From positions 1-64,000 of the forward strand of contig JAOAPI010000087.1 in assembly GCA_025462865.1 (NCBI GenBank): 64,000 bases of DNA. The letters run 5' to 3'. Position 1 is the first letter of the stretch, and the number at the start of each line of letters is the position of its first letter. Source of the DNA: Candidatus Sulfotelmatobacter sp. GTDB lineage: Bacteria > Acidobacteriota > Terriglobia > Terriglobales > Acidobacteriaceae. Below the pieces are notes generated by a model, which saw only the letters and a program-made list of their open reading frames with translations, had not been told where the DNA came from and ran no database searches. Below are positions 1 through 8,634 of this stretch, in pieces. A program made the position numbers and the translations under genes.

Positions 1-459
1 GAAGTTGTGCCCTTTGACCAGATCATTCCGCAAGTGCTCGAAGGCAAATACGAGGCTGGACTTATCATCCACGAAGGCCAGTTGACTTATGACAAGGCTG
101 GACTGCACCGCGTTGTAGATCTTGGAAGATGGTGGCAGAAGATGACAGGCCTGCCGTTGCCACTGGGAGGCAATGCAATCCGGCGCGAGCTTGGACCGGA
201 GCTCATCTCCGCGGTCAACGAAGCGTTGCGCAACAGCATTCAATACGCGCTCGATCATCGCGAAGAAGCTCTCTCCTATGCGATGCAGTTTGCCCGCGAT
301 CTCGACCCGCAGACCGCAGACCGGTTTGTCGGTATGTACGTGAACGAGAGGACGCTGGATTACGGTCCGGAGGGACGAGAAGGCGTTGAACGACTGCTTG
401 ATATGGGGCACAAGGCGGGGATCATTGGGCCGAAGGCACGCATCGACTGGGTGGGATGA
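1..459 (+). CDS. mqnD: 1,4-dihydroxy-6-naphthoate synthase MqnD, 3' part
   Basis: The reading frame is open from base 1, so the 5' end lies outside the window; 152 codons remain. The segment has the C-terminal half of the MqnD (periplasmic-binding-protein fold) family: an AGLIIHEGQLTY stretch, then WW, TGLPLPLGGN and the RRELG motif. In the futalosine route of menaquinone synthesis MqnD splits cyclic dehypoxanthinylfutalosine to give 1,4-dihydroxy-6-naphthoate in the cytoplasm. No other mqn gene is visible in the window. The identity is clear from the motifs; the true start cannot be seen. Confidence 0.9.
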   Translation, partial: EVVPFDQIIPQVLEGKYEAGLIIHEGQLTYDKAGLHRVVDLGRWWQKMTGLPLPLGGNAIRRELGPELISAVNEALRNSIQYALDHREEALSYAMQFARDLDPQTADRFVGMYVNERTLDYGPEGREGVERLLDMGHKAGIIGPKARIDWVG

Positions 460-460
460 G

Positions 461-609
461 AGCTTTTAGCTTTTAACTTTTAACCGTACGTTTTTGAAAA
501 TTAAAACTTCGTAGTGATGCGCTCGCCAAGACCATTGCCTGATTGTTAATCCGTTGGTACGGATTGCCGAGATTTCAAGAAAGAGCTAAAGGCTTAAGAG
601 CTAAAAGCT
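461..609. repeat. 11-bp inverted repeat around the mqnD-HAD gap
   Basis: AGCTTTTAGCT at 461-471 and its exact reverse complement AGCTAAAAGCT at 599-609 flank the gap between mqnD and the next gene. Both arms sit in longer A/T-rich strings made of variants of AGCTAAAAGC. The arms are too far apart for a simple terminator. They look like a short dispersed repeat family. The right arm touches the TTG start proposed for the HAD gene. Confidence 0.5.
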
Positions 610-1302
610 TTGCATCCCCAGACGCTGCTGATCGACGCGGACGATACGCTTTGGGAAAATAACATCTACTTCGAACGAGCCATCGTCAGCTTTATTTCGT
701 TTCTCAATCATCACGAATTTTCCGGCGAGCAAGTCCGCGAAGTGCTCAACGATGTGGAGCGAGAGTGCATTGTGAAGCATGGATACGGACTGCACAGCTT
801 TGCGCACGCACTGGTGGATACGTTTGAGCGGCTGAGCGTAAGACCGGTCACGCCGGAGTTGCACGCTCAGATCCACAGTTTTGCACACACAGTCGCAGAT
901 CATCCGATAGAGCTTCTGCCGGAAGTTTCTGAAACGCTGGAGTATCTTTCCGCCCGGCATCGGCTCATCCTGATGACAAAGGGTGCGATCGTGGAGCAAA
1001 CGGGAAAGATCGAGCGATCCGGTTTGAAACAGTATTTCGGGGAAACCGAAATCGTCGCCGAAAAGCATTCAGCGGCTTATCAATCGATGATCAAACAACA
1101 TGGGCTCGCTCGCGAATCCACGTGGATGATCGGGAACAGTCCGAAGTCCGACATTAATCCCGCGCTGGCCGCAGGTTTGCACGCGGTGTTCGTTCCGCAC
1201 GGCAATACCTGGATTCTGGAGCATGAAGAAGTGGAAGCGGCATTACCACCGCAACGGCTGTTGATTGTGGGCCGCTTCGCGGAATTGCGCGAGCATTTCT
1301 AG
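610..1302 (+). CDS. HAD-superfamily hydrolase
   Basis: A 230-residue protein with all four HAD motifs: DADDT at residues 9-13 (nucleophile D9, acid/base D11), a TKG motif II near 123, a lysine near 150, and GNSPKSDINPA as motif IV. The all-alpha cap between motifs I and II fits a phosphoglycolate-phosphatase-like (C1 cap) phosphohydrolase. Substrate cannot be told from sequence. The start is taken at TTG 610 because an in-frame stop lies just upstream (595-597) and the DxD motif begins nine residues later. No good ribosome-binding site is visible, so the start is weakly supported. Confidence 0.8.
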   Translation: MHPQTLLIDADDTLWENNIYFERAIVSFISFLNHHEFSGEQVREVLNDVERECIVKHGYGLHSFAHALVDTFERLSVRPVTPELHAQIHSFAHTVADHPIELLPEVSETLEYLSARHRLILMTKGAIVEQTGKIERSGLKQYFGETEIVAEKHSAAYQSMIKQHGLARESTWMIGNSPKSDINPALAAGLHAVFVPHGNTWILEHEEVEAALPPQRLLIVGRFAELREHF

Positions 1303-1442
1303 TCTCTACGTGCAACCCAGAATCAGACTCGTCACTCGTTTTACCTGCGTTACCACGGCACCAAACTAACCAACAAGCGTGGCTCTCGGCGCATGTTCGC
1401 GCATGTTACGCTCAACTTGGCTCGGTTCTCGCGCCGCTAAAC

Positions 1443-2696
1443 GTGACCGTGGAGACCAATAATTTCCGCAGGCTGTTGCGCACCGTGGAAGCTCTCTCCG
1501 AACTGGGGCCCGAGCTCACAGCGGAGCGCGAGTTTTCCGAAACAGCGCGTCGCATGCTCACAGCCGTGATGGAGGCATCGGGTGCGCGCGAAGGCGCGCT
1601 TTTTATTTTCAACGAAAAACCCACAATGCTTACATCGGTGGCGGCCGAAGGTTTCGTGATGTTGCCCGAACCTGCGTTCATCCCTCTGCTGCCCAAGCAT
1701 GTCCACGCTCTCAGTGCGGCCCGCAGCCCGATTGTGCTGAACGCCTCCACCTATTCCGTGTTTCTTAGTTCCAACGGCAACGTGGCTCCCGAGCTTTTCA
1801 AGTGCGTGGCCCCGCTCAGAGCCGCGGGGAAACTGGCGGGCGTTGTGGCTTTGGGGCGGCGGCCGGGAGACGCGGCTTACGAAGCAGCCGAACTGGATGC
1901 GATGGATTTACTGTGCAGCTATATTGGGCTGGCAGTGCAGAATCACGCACTGACGCAGACGCTGGCGCAACGCGTAACGGAAAATCTGCGCCTGATGGCT
2001 TCTCTGCACGGATTTTATGACACGGCTCTCGAGGCCTTCGCAACTGCGATTGATGTAAAGCATGTCAACATTCACGGTCACTCGTTGCGCGTGGGCCGCT
2101 ATGCCGCCGCCATCGGCGAGGCTATGGGCGTCGATGCCGGCGAGATGGCGGCCCTGCGCAGCGCGGGCTACCTGCACGATATTGGCAAGGTTGCGGTCGA
2201 CCGCCGCTTGTTCGGGAAGCCAGGGGCGCTGGACCCCGAGGAATTTCGCGAGATGGCGGACCACACTGTTGTCGGTTATCAGATTGTCAAAAGCGTGGAG
2301 TTCCCCTGGCCTAAGATTCACGAGTCGGTGCGCTGGCATCATGAGCGAGGTGATGGATCAGGTTATCCGGATGCGCTGACTGGCGAAGAATTGCCTATGC
2401 CGGTGCGGATCATGGCGCTGGCCGACACTTTCGACGCCATGACAAGTACGCGTCCCTATCGCGAACCGCTTTCGCTGGGGGGAGCACTGAATGATCTGGT
2501 GCGACTGACGCCGCAGAAGTATGATCCCAACGTGGTGCAGGCACTGCTGATCCAGGTGCGGCGGGATGCCGTGGGCAGCAATCGAACTCCGCTGTTGGCG
2601 GACCACATGGCGGTGAACATTGCTCCCGGCGATGTAGACCAGATGGCCGCGACTTTGCAACACAAAGTCAGCCACGGCAAGACGTATCTTACTTAG
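1443..2696 (+). CDS. GAF + HD-GYP domain phosphodiesterase
   Basis: A 417-residue cytoplasmic protein with no membrane segment. Residues about 25-175 form a GAF-like sensory region. The C-terminal half is an HD-GYP domain: HD at 245-246 in YLHDIGKV, then HHERxDGSGYP with GYP at 307-309. HD-GYP proteins hydrolyse cyclic di-GMP, and some act on 3',3'-cGAMP. With the key residues intact it should be active. The two PilZ proteins in the window are plausible members of the same signalling network, but no direct link is shown. GTG start; the N-terminus is otherwise unremarkable. Confidence 0.9.
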   Translation: MTVETNNFRRLLRTVEALSELGPELTAEREFSETARRMLTAVMEASGAREGALFIFNEKPTMLTSVAAEGFVMLPEPAFIPLLPKHVHALSAARSPIVLNASTYSVFLSSNGNVAPELFKCVAPLRAAGKLAGVVALGRRPGDAAYEAAELDAMDLLCSYIGLAVQNHALTQTLAQRVTENLRLMASLHGFYDTALEAFATAIDVKHVNIHGHSLRVGRYAAAIGEAMGVDAGEMAALRSAGYLHDIGKVAVDRRLFGKPGALDPEEFREMADHTVVGYQIVKSVEFPWPKIHESVRWHHERGDGSGYPDALTGEELPMPVRIMALADTFDAMTSTRPYREPLSLGGALNDLVRLTPQKYDPNVVQALLIQVRRDAVGSNRTPLLADHMAVNIAPGDVDQMAATLQHKVSHGKTYLT

Positions 2697-2723
2697 CTTC
2701 TGGCTTCTGGCTTCTGGCTTCTG
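2696..2723. repeat. (GCTTCTG)x4 tandem heptamer repeat
   Basis: Four exact copies of GCTTCTG follow one another, overlapping the last base of the HD-GYP stop codon and ending before GCTAGAGGC. Seven is not a multiple of three, so the array is intergenic in character. It resembles the short heptamer strings seen between genes in some acidobacterial genomes and may vary in copy number by slippage. Confidence 0.85.
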
Positions 2724-2853
2724 GCTAGAGGCTTAGCCGGTGACTCCCGCTTCCCAATACTTCCTATCCCGTTCGACGCCGCAACAGCAACTTTCTTTAT
2801 CCATTTGGGTTGATAATTGGAGGAGTTTCTCGCCCGTTTTTTCTGGGAGTTTC

Positions 2854-5037
2854 ATGACTTCATTCCGTTCCAAATTCGCTACCTTCTTTCTCTGTGTCGG
2901 CCTGGCATGCGCAGTGCCGCAGCTGCTTGCCAGGAAAAATGAAAAAGACCACGCGGCGTCGGGAGCAAGTGATCAGAGGCGTGCAATGCAAGCGCTTAAT
3001 CGCCTGACCTTCGGTGCGCGCGTCGGAGATGTGCAACAGGTGATGGCGATGGGCGTCGAGAAGTGGATCGACCTGCAACTTCACCCAGAGAAGATCGACG
3101 ATAGTGCCCTCAACTCTCGTTTGGCGCCGCTTGCTACGCTTCGCATGAGCACGAAAGAGATTGCCGAGGACTTTCCCAATCCGCAATTGCTCAATCAGGT
3201 GATGAATGGCAGACGATCGATGCCGTCGGATCCGATACGGCGCGCAATCTACAAGGTGCAACTCGCGCGCTTCCAAGACCGCAAGAACGAAGCCGGCAAG
3301 AACGCGTCGATAGTCGCTGCGGACAGGCCCGGTAATACTGCCAGTGAGCGCTCGGCGATGACAGCAAACACAGCTCAAGAGAGTGCAGGTGCGAACGCGC
3401 AAAATACTGGAATGACCGCAGCAGCCAGCGACACCACGCCCTCCGCAGGTATCGACGCTTCCGCTGACATGAACGCTTCCGGCAACGAGAATATGATGGC
3501 GGCCAGTGCACCACCGGCAGCACCAGTAAAGATGACGCCGGAGGAAGAGGCGCAGGCGCGGCGTCGCGAAGATCAACTTTATGCCGACCTCGAAGTGCAG
3601 CAATTGCCGAGCCTTCCCCCGGATCAGCGCTTCAAGAAAATTCTCGACATGCCGACGGCATCGCAGGTGGCATTTGCGGAGTCTCTGCGCGGGGGTAAGG
3701 GTCTTGCGTTTCTGGAAGGGTTGAGCCCGAAGCAGAGGGAAACTTTGCTGGCGATGAATAATCCATTGGGTGTGGTTACAAACGAATTGGCGCAGGCGAA
3801 ACTTTTGCGTGCCGTCTACAGTCAACGCCAGTTGGACGAAGTGATGACCGATTTCTGGGTCAACCACTTCAATGTATTTATAGACAAGGGACTCGACCGC
3901 CTCCTGGTGACCAGCTATGAACGGGATGTGATCCGTCCGCGTGCCCTTGGCAAATTCGAGGACTTGCTTGTAGCCACGGCGAAAAGTCCAGCCATGTTGT
4001 TCTACCTGGACAATTGGCTGAGCGTTGGACCAAACTCGGTGCGAGCTGTCGGACCTCCTCCGCGTCCCTATGGACGCTACGGGCGCCGCTATCCACCGCA
4101 GCAGCCGCAGCGGAATCAAGGCAGGCGGCCCAGCGGCCTGAATGAAAACTACGGACGCGAGCTTCTGGAACTTCACACGTTGAGCGTGAATGGCGGTTAC
4201 TCGCAGCGTGATGTAACTGAAGTCGCGAAAGTTTTTACGGGATGGACCATCGACAAGCCAGCCGAAGGCGGTGAATTCAAGTACGAGCCACGCATGCATG
4301 AACCCGGCTCCAAGCTTGTACTGGGACATCGCATTAAATCCAAGGGTGAAGGGGAGGGGCTGGAAGTGCTGCACCTGCTGGCCACCAATCCGCAGACGGC
4401 GCACTTCATTTCGCTGAAGCTGGCGGAACGCTTTGTGTCGGACAACCCGCCTCCGGCTCTGGTCGATCGAATGGCGAAAACATTTTTGAACAAGAAGGGC
4501 GACATCCGCGAGGTGTTGAGCACACTGTTCCACTCACCGGAATTCTGGGACGATGGAACTTACCGCGCCAAGGTGAAGACGCCGTTTGAATTCGTCGCGT
4601 CTGCGTTGCGAGCCACGGGGGCTGAGGTGGAGGATGCGTTACCCTTGACCAGGCAGCTCGCTAACATGGGAATGCCTCTTTACGGTGCCCAGCCACCCAG
4701 CGGCTATTCGATGAAAGCGGAAACGTGGGTAAGTTCCTCGGCATTGCTCAATCGGATGAATTTTGCGCTGGCTTTAACCGGCGGCAAGATGCGAGGAGTG
4801 AAGGTCGACGCTGCTCACTTAGATGGAAGTGCTGTAGCCGGAAATCCTGCGCCCACGGGCGCAAGCGAAACGCTCTCCACACTGGAGGGCGAATTAGTGG
4901 CCGGCGGTGTTTCCCAGCAGACCCACGATTCGATTGTGACGCAGGTGCAGACGTCCGAAAAGAGTTCAGCTCATTCGCCCGATGTGAGTATGATCGGGGG
5001 GCTGCTGCTGGGTTCGCCGGAGTTCCAAAGAAGATAA
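2854..5037 (+). CDS. DUF1800 domain secreted protein
   Basis: A 727-residue protein. The start is set at ATG 2854, not the in-frame GTG 2740, because GGGAG lies five bases upstream and a signal peptide then begins directly (hydrophobic residues about 9-21, ending ...QLLARK). DUF1800 features: RLTFGARVGDV near the N-terminus, DFWVNHFNVF in the middle, ENYGRELLELHTLSV and VAKVFTGWT further on. A low-complexity Ala/Asn/Met-rich insert spans about 165-230, and a Pro/Arg-rich patch precedes the ENYGRELLEL motif. Biochemical function is unknown. DUF1800 genes are usually followed by DUF1501 genes, as here, which suggests the two products act together outside the cytoplasm. Confidence 0.88.
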   Translation: MTSFRSKFATFFLCVGLACAVPQLLARKNEKDHAASGASDQRRAMQALNRLTFGARVGDVQQVMAMGVEKWIDLQLHPEKIDDSALNSRLAPLATLRMSTKEIAEDFPNPQLLNQVMNGRRSMPSDPIRRAIYKVQLARFQDRKNEAGKNASIVAADRPGNTASERSAMTANTAQESAGANAQNTGMTAAASDTTPSAGIDASADMNASGNENMMAASAPPAAPVKMTPEEEAQARRREDQLYADLEVQQLPSLPPDQRFKKILDMPTASQVAFAESLRGGKGLAFLEGLSPKQRETLLAMNNPLGVVTNELAQAKLLRAVYSQRQLDEVMTDFWVNHFNVFIDKGLDRLLVTSYERDVIRPRALGKFEDLLVATAKSPAMLFYLDNWLSVGPNSVRAVGPPPRPYGRYGRRYPPQQPQRNQGRRPSGLNENYGRELLELHTLSVNGGYSQRDVTEVAKVFTGWTIDKPAEGGEFKYEPRMHEPGSKLVLGHRIKSKGEGEGLEVLHLLATNPQTAHFISLKLAERFVSDNPPPALVDRMAKTFLNKKGDIREVLSTLFHSPEFWDDGTYRAKVKTPFEFVASALRATGAEVEDALPLTRQLANMGMPLYGAQPPSGYSMKAETWVSSSALLNRMNFALALTGGKMRGVKVDAAHLDGSAVAGNPAPTGASETLSTLEGELVAGGVSQQTHDSIVTQVQTSEKSSAHSPDVSMIGGLLLGSPEFQRR

Positions 5038-5080
5038 ATGCCAATGTGGAGACGTGGCTAAGGGCGTCCTGGCGGACAAA

Positions 5081-5100
5081 AGACGTAGCAAGCTACGTCT
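5081..5100. repeat. Perfect 20-bp palindromic hairpin AGACGTAGC-AA-GCTACGTCT
   Basis: A nine-base perfect stem with a two-base loop in the short gap between the DUF1800 and DUF1501 genes. There is no T-tract, so it is not a standard terminator. The sequence has the look of a dispersed palindromic repeat. It sits in the presumed transcript leader of the DUF1501 gene, 17 bases before its start. Confidence 0.7.
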
Positions 5101-5117
5101 CTACGAAACATTCTTTT

Positions 5118-6362
5118 ATGGGTATTACACGTCGAATTTTTCTTCGTAACAGTGCGCTGACCGTTGTGGGTACGGCGGCGGTGCCGAGCTTTCTCGCGCG
5201 CGCCGCGTGGGGAGCGGCGGAGCCGGCTACCCGCACCAAGCGCCTGGTAGTGATTTTCCAGCGCGGTGCGGCTGACGGTCTCAATATTGTGGTGCCTCAC
5301 GCGGAGCCGCAGTATTACGCCATGCGGCCGAGCATCAGCATTCCGCGCAAGGACGTGATCGATCTCGACGGATTCTTTGGTCTGCACCCTTCGCTGGCGC
5401 CGTTCAAACCGCTGTGGCAACAGCGTCAACTGGCCATTGTGCATGCGGCCGGATCGCCCGATCCCAACCGTTCGCACTTCGATGCGCAGGATTTCATGGA
5501 GTCCGGAACTCCCGGCATGAAGGCCACTGATGATGGATGGCTCAATCGTTCACTACGCAATCTGCAGCATGGGTCGCCGAGATCTCCGTTCGAAGCCATT
5601 TCCATGGGCCCTTCGATTCCGAGAATTTTGAGTGGCCTGGAACCCGCCGTCGCACTGAATAGCATCAACGACTTCACGGTGGGCGGCCACAATGGTAAAG
5701 CTTCACCGCTGGCAAGCACGTTCGAGGCGATGTACGGGCACTCGCTTGATACCGTGCTTCACAGCACGGGCGAAGAGACTTTTGACGCCGTGAAGATGCT
5801 GAAGTCCGCTGACCCCGCGAAGTACCAGCCCGCGCCCGGCGCCGATTATCCGCGTGGACGCTTTGGCGACAGCATGCGACAGCTGGCGCAACTCATTAAG
5901 GCAAATCTCGGAGTTCAAGTGGCGTTTGCTGACGTTGGGGGCTGGGACCATCACGTCAACGAAGGCGCAACTCAGGGACAGATTGCCACTGTGTTGCGCG
6001 ACTTCTCGCAATCCCTGGCCGCGTTCTGGACCGACCTTGGAGACCTTGGAGAAGACACGGTAGTTGTAACCATGTCGGAGTTCGGCCGCACCGCACGCGA
6101 AAACGGCAACCGCGGCACCGATCACGGCCATGCCAACGTGATGTTCGTGTTGGGTGGGCCGGTGAAGGGCGGTAAGGTTTACGGACGCTGGCCCGGTCTC
6201 GATCAATCGCAGTTGTATGAAGGGCGCGATCTGGCGTTGACCACGGATTTTCGACAAGTGCTTGGCGAAGCCGTAGCGCGCCACATGGGGAACAAGAATT
6301 TGAGTGAAGTGTTTCCGGGGTACGAGAATCAGCCGGGAAAATTCCTGCGCTATCTGGGTTGA
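5118..6362 (+). CDS. DUF1501 protein, Tat-exported
   Basis: A 414-residue protein placed at ATG 5118, because a twin-arginine signal follows at once: TRRIFLRNSAL, then a hydrophobic run ending in ARAAWGA. The frame is open further upstream but there it overlaps the DUF1800 gene. The body matches the DUF1501 (sulfatase/alkaline-phosphatase-like fold) family: FQRGAADGLNIVVPH, PNRSHFDAQDFMESG, DVGGWDHHVNEG and MSEFGRTARENGNRGTDHGH. The His/Asp-rich motifs suggest a metal site. Tat export implies folding, perhaps with cofactor, before export. It follows the DUF1800 gene by 80 bases and is probably its operon partner. Catalytic role unknown. Confidence 0.88.
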   Translation: MGITRRIFLRNSALTVVGTAAVPSFLARAAWGAAEPATRTKRLVVIFQRGAADGLNIVVPHAEPQYYAMRPSISIPRKDVIDLDGFFGLHPSLAPFKPLWQQRQLAIVHAAGSPDPNRSHFDAQDFMESGTPGMKATDDGWLNRSLRNLQHGSPRSPFEAISMGPSIPRILSGLEPAVALNSINDFTVGGHNGKASPLASTFEAMYGHSLDTVLHSTGEETFDAVKMLKSADPAKYQPAPGADYPRGRFGDSMRQLAQLIKANLGVQVAFADVGGWDHHVNEGATQGQIATVLRDFSQSLAAFWTDLGDLGEDTVVVTMSEFGRTARENGNRGTDHGHANVMFVLGGPVKGGKVYGRWPGLDQSQLYEGRDLALTTDFRQVLGEAVARHMGNKNLSEVFPGYENQPGKFLRYLG

Positions 6363-6380
6363 GCCCGTCCCGCGCTCAGA

Positions 6381-7067
6381 CTACCCGCCGTCGTGGATTG
6401 ATTCCCCGAATGCCTGGGCCTGAATCCCATGTTCTCGAGTGTAGTCGATCCAGGCTTCCGCGCTGAGAAACGTGATTGTGAATCCCAGCCAAAATGCGAT
6501 CCCAAAGAATTCGTGCGGCGTGAGCTTGCGAAAGGCGAAGAACATGCCAACGATCGGCCTGGTGGTGGCGACTCCCAGGCCAATGCCGTAGGCGCGGATC
6601 ATCCACTCGCGATGTTTCGCCACTTCCTTGCGGCGGATGTGCCTGTAACCCTTGATAAGGCAAAACAAGAACAGAATGCCGAACAGTGTGGTCGCCGCGG
6701 TTTCATTTGGTCCTCCGATATTCATGGTGAAACTCATCACCAGTGCTGAAATTCCAATCACCAAGCCTGAGACAACCAGAACTTTTCCCAGCCAGCGATG
6801 TATACGAAGATGCTTATTTCGGATATTGGGAACGAACTGCAGCAAAGCGAGGACGAGAAATAGAGCTCCTGGAATGATATGCACGAGCGTCAATGACATG
6901 TGCCGGGCAAAACCTGCGTCCAGTGCCGCGGCCGGAGGATACTTTCCGGCGAACACTCCGGGCCAGAACAAGACAAGCGCTCGCCGGGTTGCGGCAGCAA
7001 AGCCGCTCACTGCCAGAACAATCACTCCGCTCCAGATGAAGCGAGATGCTTGTCGTCGTCCTGCCAT
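6381..7067 (-). CDS. DUF2306 multi-pass membrane protein
   Basis: A 228-residue integral membrane protein with about six hydrophobic segments. DUF2306 hallmarks are conserved histidines at segment ends (HIIPGALFLVLA, HRWLGKVLVVSG, KHREWMIRAYG), in a pattern reminiscent of haem or metal ligands. Start at 7067 is chosen over an upstream in-frame codon at 7091, because GGGAG precedes it by six bases. It ends 18 bases from the convergent DUF1501 gene. Function unknown. Confidence 0.8.
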   Translation of the reverse strand: MAGRRQASRFIWSGVIVLAVSGFAAATRRALVLFWPGVFAGKYPPAAALDAGFARHMSLTLVHIIPGALFLVLALLQFVPNIRNKHLRIHRWLGKVLVVSGLVIGISALVMSFTMNIGGPNETAATTLFGILFLFCLIKGYRHIRRKEVAKHREWMIRAYGIGLGVATTRPIVGMFFAFRKLTPHEFFGIAFWLGFTITFLSAEAWIDYTREHGIQAQAFGESIHDGG

Positions 7068-7115
7068 GAACTCTCCCGATCGAATCCTCAAGGAAGTCCG
7101 ATCTGTTTCTCGTCG

Positions 7116-7898
7116 TCAGAGCATCACGCGTCCGCCGGCGACATCGAGCGTTACCCCGGTGATCCAGGATGAACTGTCTGACGCCAAAAACAACGCAGCT
7201 GACGCTATGTCCTCAGGAACACCAAGGCGGCCCAAGGGATGCATAGCCGCGATCTCCTTTTGCTGTGCCTCTGGCATGTGCCGACTGGTTCGCTCCGTCA
7301 GCACGGCGGACGGACTGATGCAGTTCACGCGGATCCCGTACTTCCCCATATCGTTGGCCAGATTGCGCGACAGCATGACGATGCCCGCCTTGGCCGCCGA
7401 GTAGGGAGCGGGAGCTGCCGAAGGCAACCGGCCCGCAGTCGAGGCCATAGTAATGATCGCACCGCGTCGCCGCTCGATCATCCCCGGAAGAAAACTCTTA
7501 ACGGTCAGAAATGTGGCCGTGAGATTCCCGTTGATTACCGACTGCCACTCTTCCTCGCTTACTTTCTCTACTGGGCCGGGACGGACAATCCCTCCACCGG
7601 CGAAGGCGGCCAGCACGTCAACCGGACCGAGTTCGTTTTCTACCTTCTGCCGCATTTGCTCGACCGCGGAGAAATCCGTGCAGTCGGCGGCGACGCCGAT
7701 TGCGCGTCCACCTTTGGCTTGAATTTCAGCTACTATCGCGTCGGTGGCGGCGGTGTCGCGGCCGTTTACTGCGACCTGCGCGCCATTGCTGGCTAAAGCT
7801 CGGGCCGTCGACGCGCCGATTCCGCGAGAGCCACCAGTAACAATGACGACCTTGTCCGCCAGGTCCGAGTACGTAGCAAGATGATGAATTGAGTTCAT
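7116..7898 (-). CDS. SDR-family NAD(P)-dependent oxidoreductase
   Basis: A 260-residue classical short-chain dehydrogenase. The nucleotide-binding TGGSRGIG is at 21-28, AFAGGG stands in place of the usual NNAG, and the catalytic Ser153, Tyr166 and Lys170 (YSAAK) are all present. The C-terminal SSWITGVTLDVAGG motif is typical of the FabG-like branch. AGGAG lies just upstream of the ATG. Substrate is unknown. It is transcribed away from the TetR gene, the usual arrangement for a TetR-controlled enzyme. The DUF2306 gene lies 48 bases downstream on the same strand and may be cotranscribed. Confidence 0.9.
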   Translation of the reverse strand: MNSIHHLATYSDLADKVVIVTGGSRGIGASTARALASNGAQVAVNGRDTAATDAIVAEIQAKGGRAIGVAADCTDFSAVEQMRQKVENELGPVDVLAAFAGGGIVRPGPVEKVSEEEWQSVINGNLTATFLTVKSFLPGMIERRRGAIITMASTAGRLPSAAPAPYSAAKAGIVMLSRNLANDMGKYGIRVNCISPSAVLTERTSRHMPEAQQKEIAAMHPLGRLGVPEDIASAALFLASDSSSWITGVTLDVAGGRVML

Positions 7899-7914
7899 GG
7901 GCGACTTCTCCTGT

Positions 7915-7945
7915 TGTAATTATACATACTGTATGATTAATATAT
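7915..7945. promoter_or_regulatory. Operator/promoter region between SDR and TetR genes
   Basis: The short divergent gap holds CATAC-T-GTATG at 7925-7935, inside a longer imperfect dyad (ATTATACATAC / GTATGATTAAT). This is the size and type of site bound by TetR dimers. TATGAT at 7932-7937 can serve as a -10 element for the TetR gene. The site would let one repressor control both genes. Binding is inferred from layout only. Confidence 0.5.
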
Positions 7946-7990
7946 GAGCGAGAGGTTGCAAAATTTAAATTGAGTCCTCGCCCTTATCAC

Positions 7991-8599
7991 ATGGAACGCC
8001 GCGAAGTCATGGTGGGTAAAACCCGGGCACGGGTGCTGACTGCAGCGCGCGAGTTACTGCTGCTAAAGGACTTCTCAGGTTTCAGCATGGAAGCAGTTGC
8101 GCGGCGGGCAGACGTTTCACGACTGACGCTGTACTACCAGTTCAAATCGAAGGCAGGGCTGCTGGAAGCGCTTTACGACCACATTGCCCGGCGCGGCAAG
8201 ATGGAACAACTGGCCGACGTGTTTCGCCATGGCTCCGATCCGCTGGCGACGTTGCACGATTATATCCGGGTGTTTGCGAACTTCTGGGCATCGGATCGGG
8301 GCGCAATTCGCCGACTTCACGGTCTGGCATCAATCGATCCAGATATTGGGAAAGGACTGCAAGCTCGCAACGAACGTCGGCGGCAGGGCGTGCAAACTAT
8401 CGTAGAACGTTATTCCAGGGTCTATCCGGCTCTAAGTTCCGCCAGGAAAGCAATCGTCATCGACACGATCCAAATGCTGACCAGCTTCGAGACGTTCGAC
8501 GCGCTGGCTGGAAGCTCCCGCAACATGGACGATGTGGTAAGCATTATTCAAGAGCATGTCCATCATGCGGTTGGGTACGCAGGCAAAGCACCTCTCTGA
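7991..8599 (+). CDS. TetR/AcrR-family transcriptional regulator
   Basis: A protein of about 202 residues with an N-terminal TetR HTH: TRARVLTAARELL, GFSMEAVARRADVS and LYYQFKSKAGLLEALYDHI. The C-terminal ligand domain is unlike any group I recognise. ATG 7991 is chosen; TTG 7970 and ATG 8009 are also possible, and none has a clear ribosome-binding site. Divergent from the SDR gene with a dyad between them, it is probably its repressor. Confidence 0.85.
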   Translation: MERREVMVGKTRARVLTAARELLLLKDFSGFSMEAVARRADVSRLTLYYQFKSKAGLLEALYDHIARRGKMEQLADVFRHGSDPLATLHDYIRVFANFWASDRGAIRRLHGLASIDPDIGKGLQARNERRRQGVQTIVERYSRVYPALSSARKAIVIDTIQMLTSFETFDALAGSSRNMDDVVSIIQEHVHHAVGYAGKAPL

Positions 8600-8634
8600 A
8601 AAGATATAGTCCGCTGAGGAGGTGAGTCTAACGG

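Noticed and set aside
2860-4533. 557-codon open frame on the minus strand opposite the DUF1800 gene
   Set aside because: Its translation is rich in Arg, His and Cys without domains, and it lies wholly inside a well-supported gene. It is an antisense shadow of a G/C-rich frame.
4725-5117. Extended N-terminus of the DUF1501 protein
   Set aside because: The extension overlaps the DUF1800 gene, and a complete Tat signal starts at 5118.
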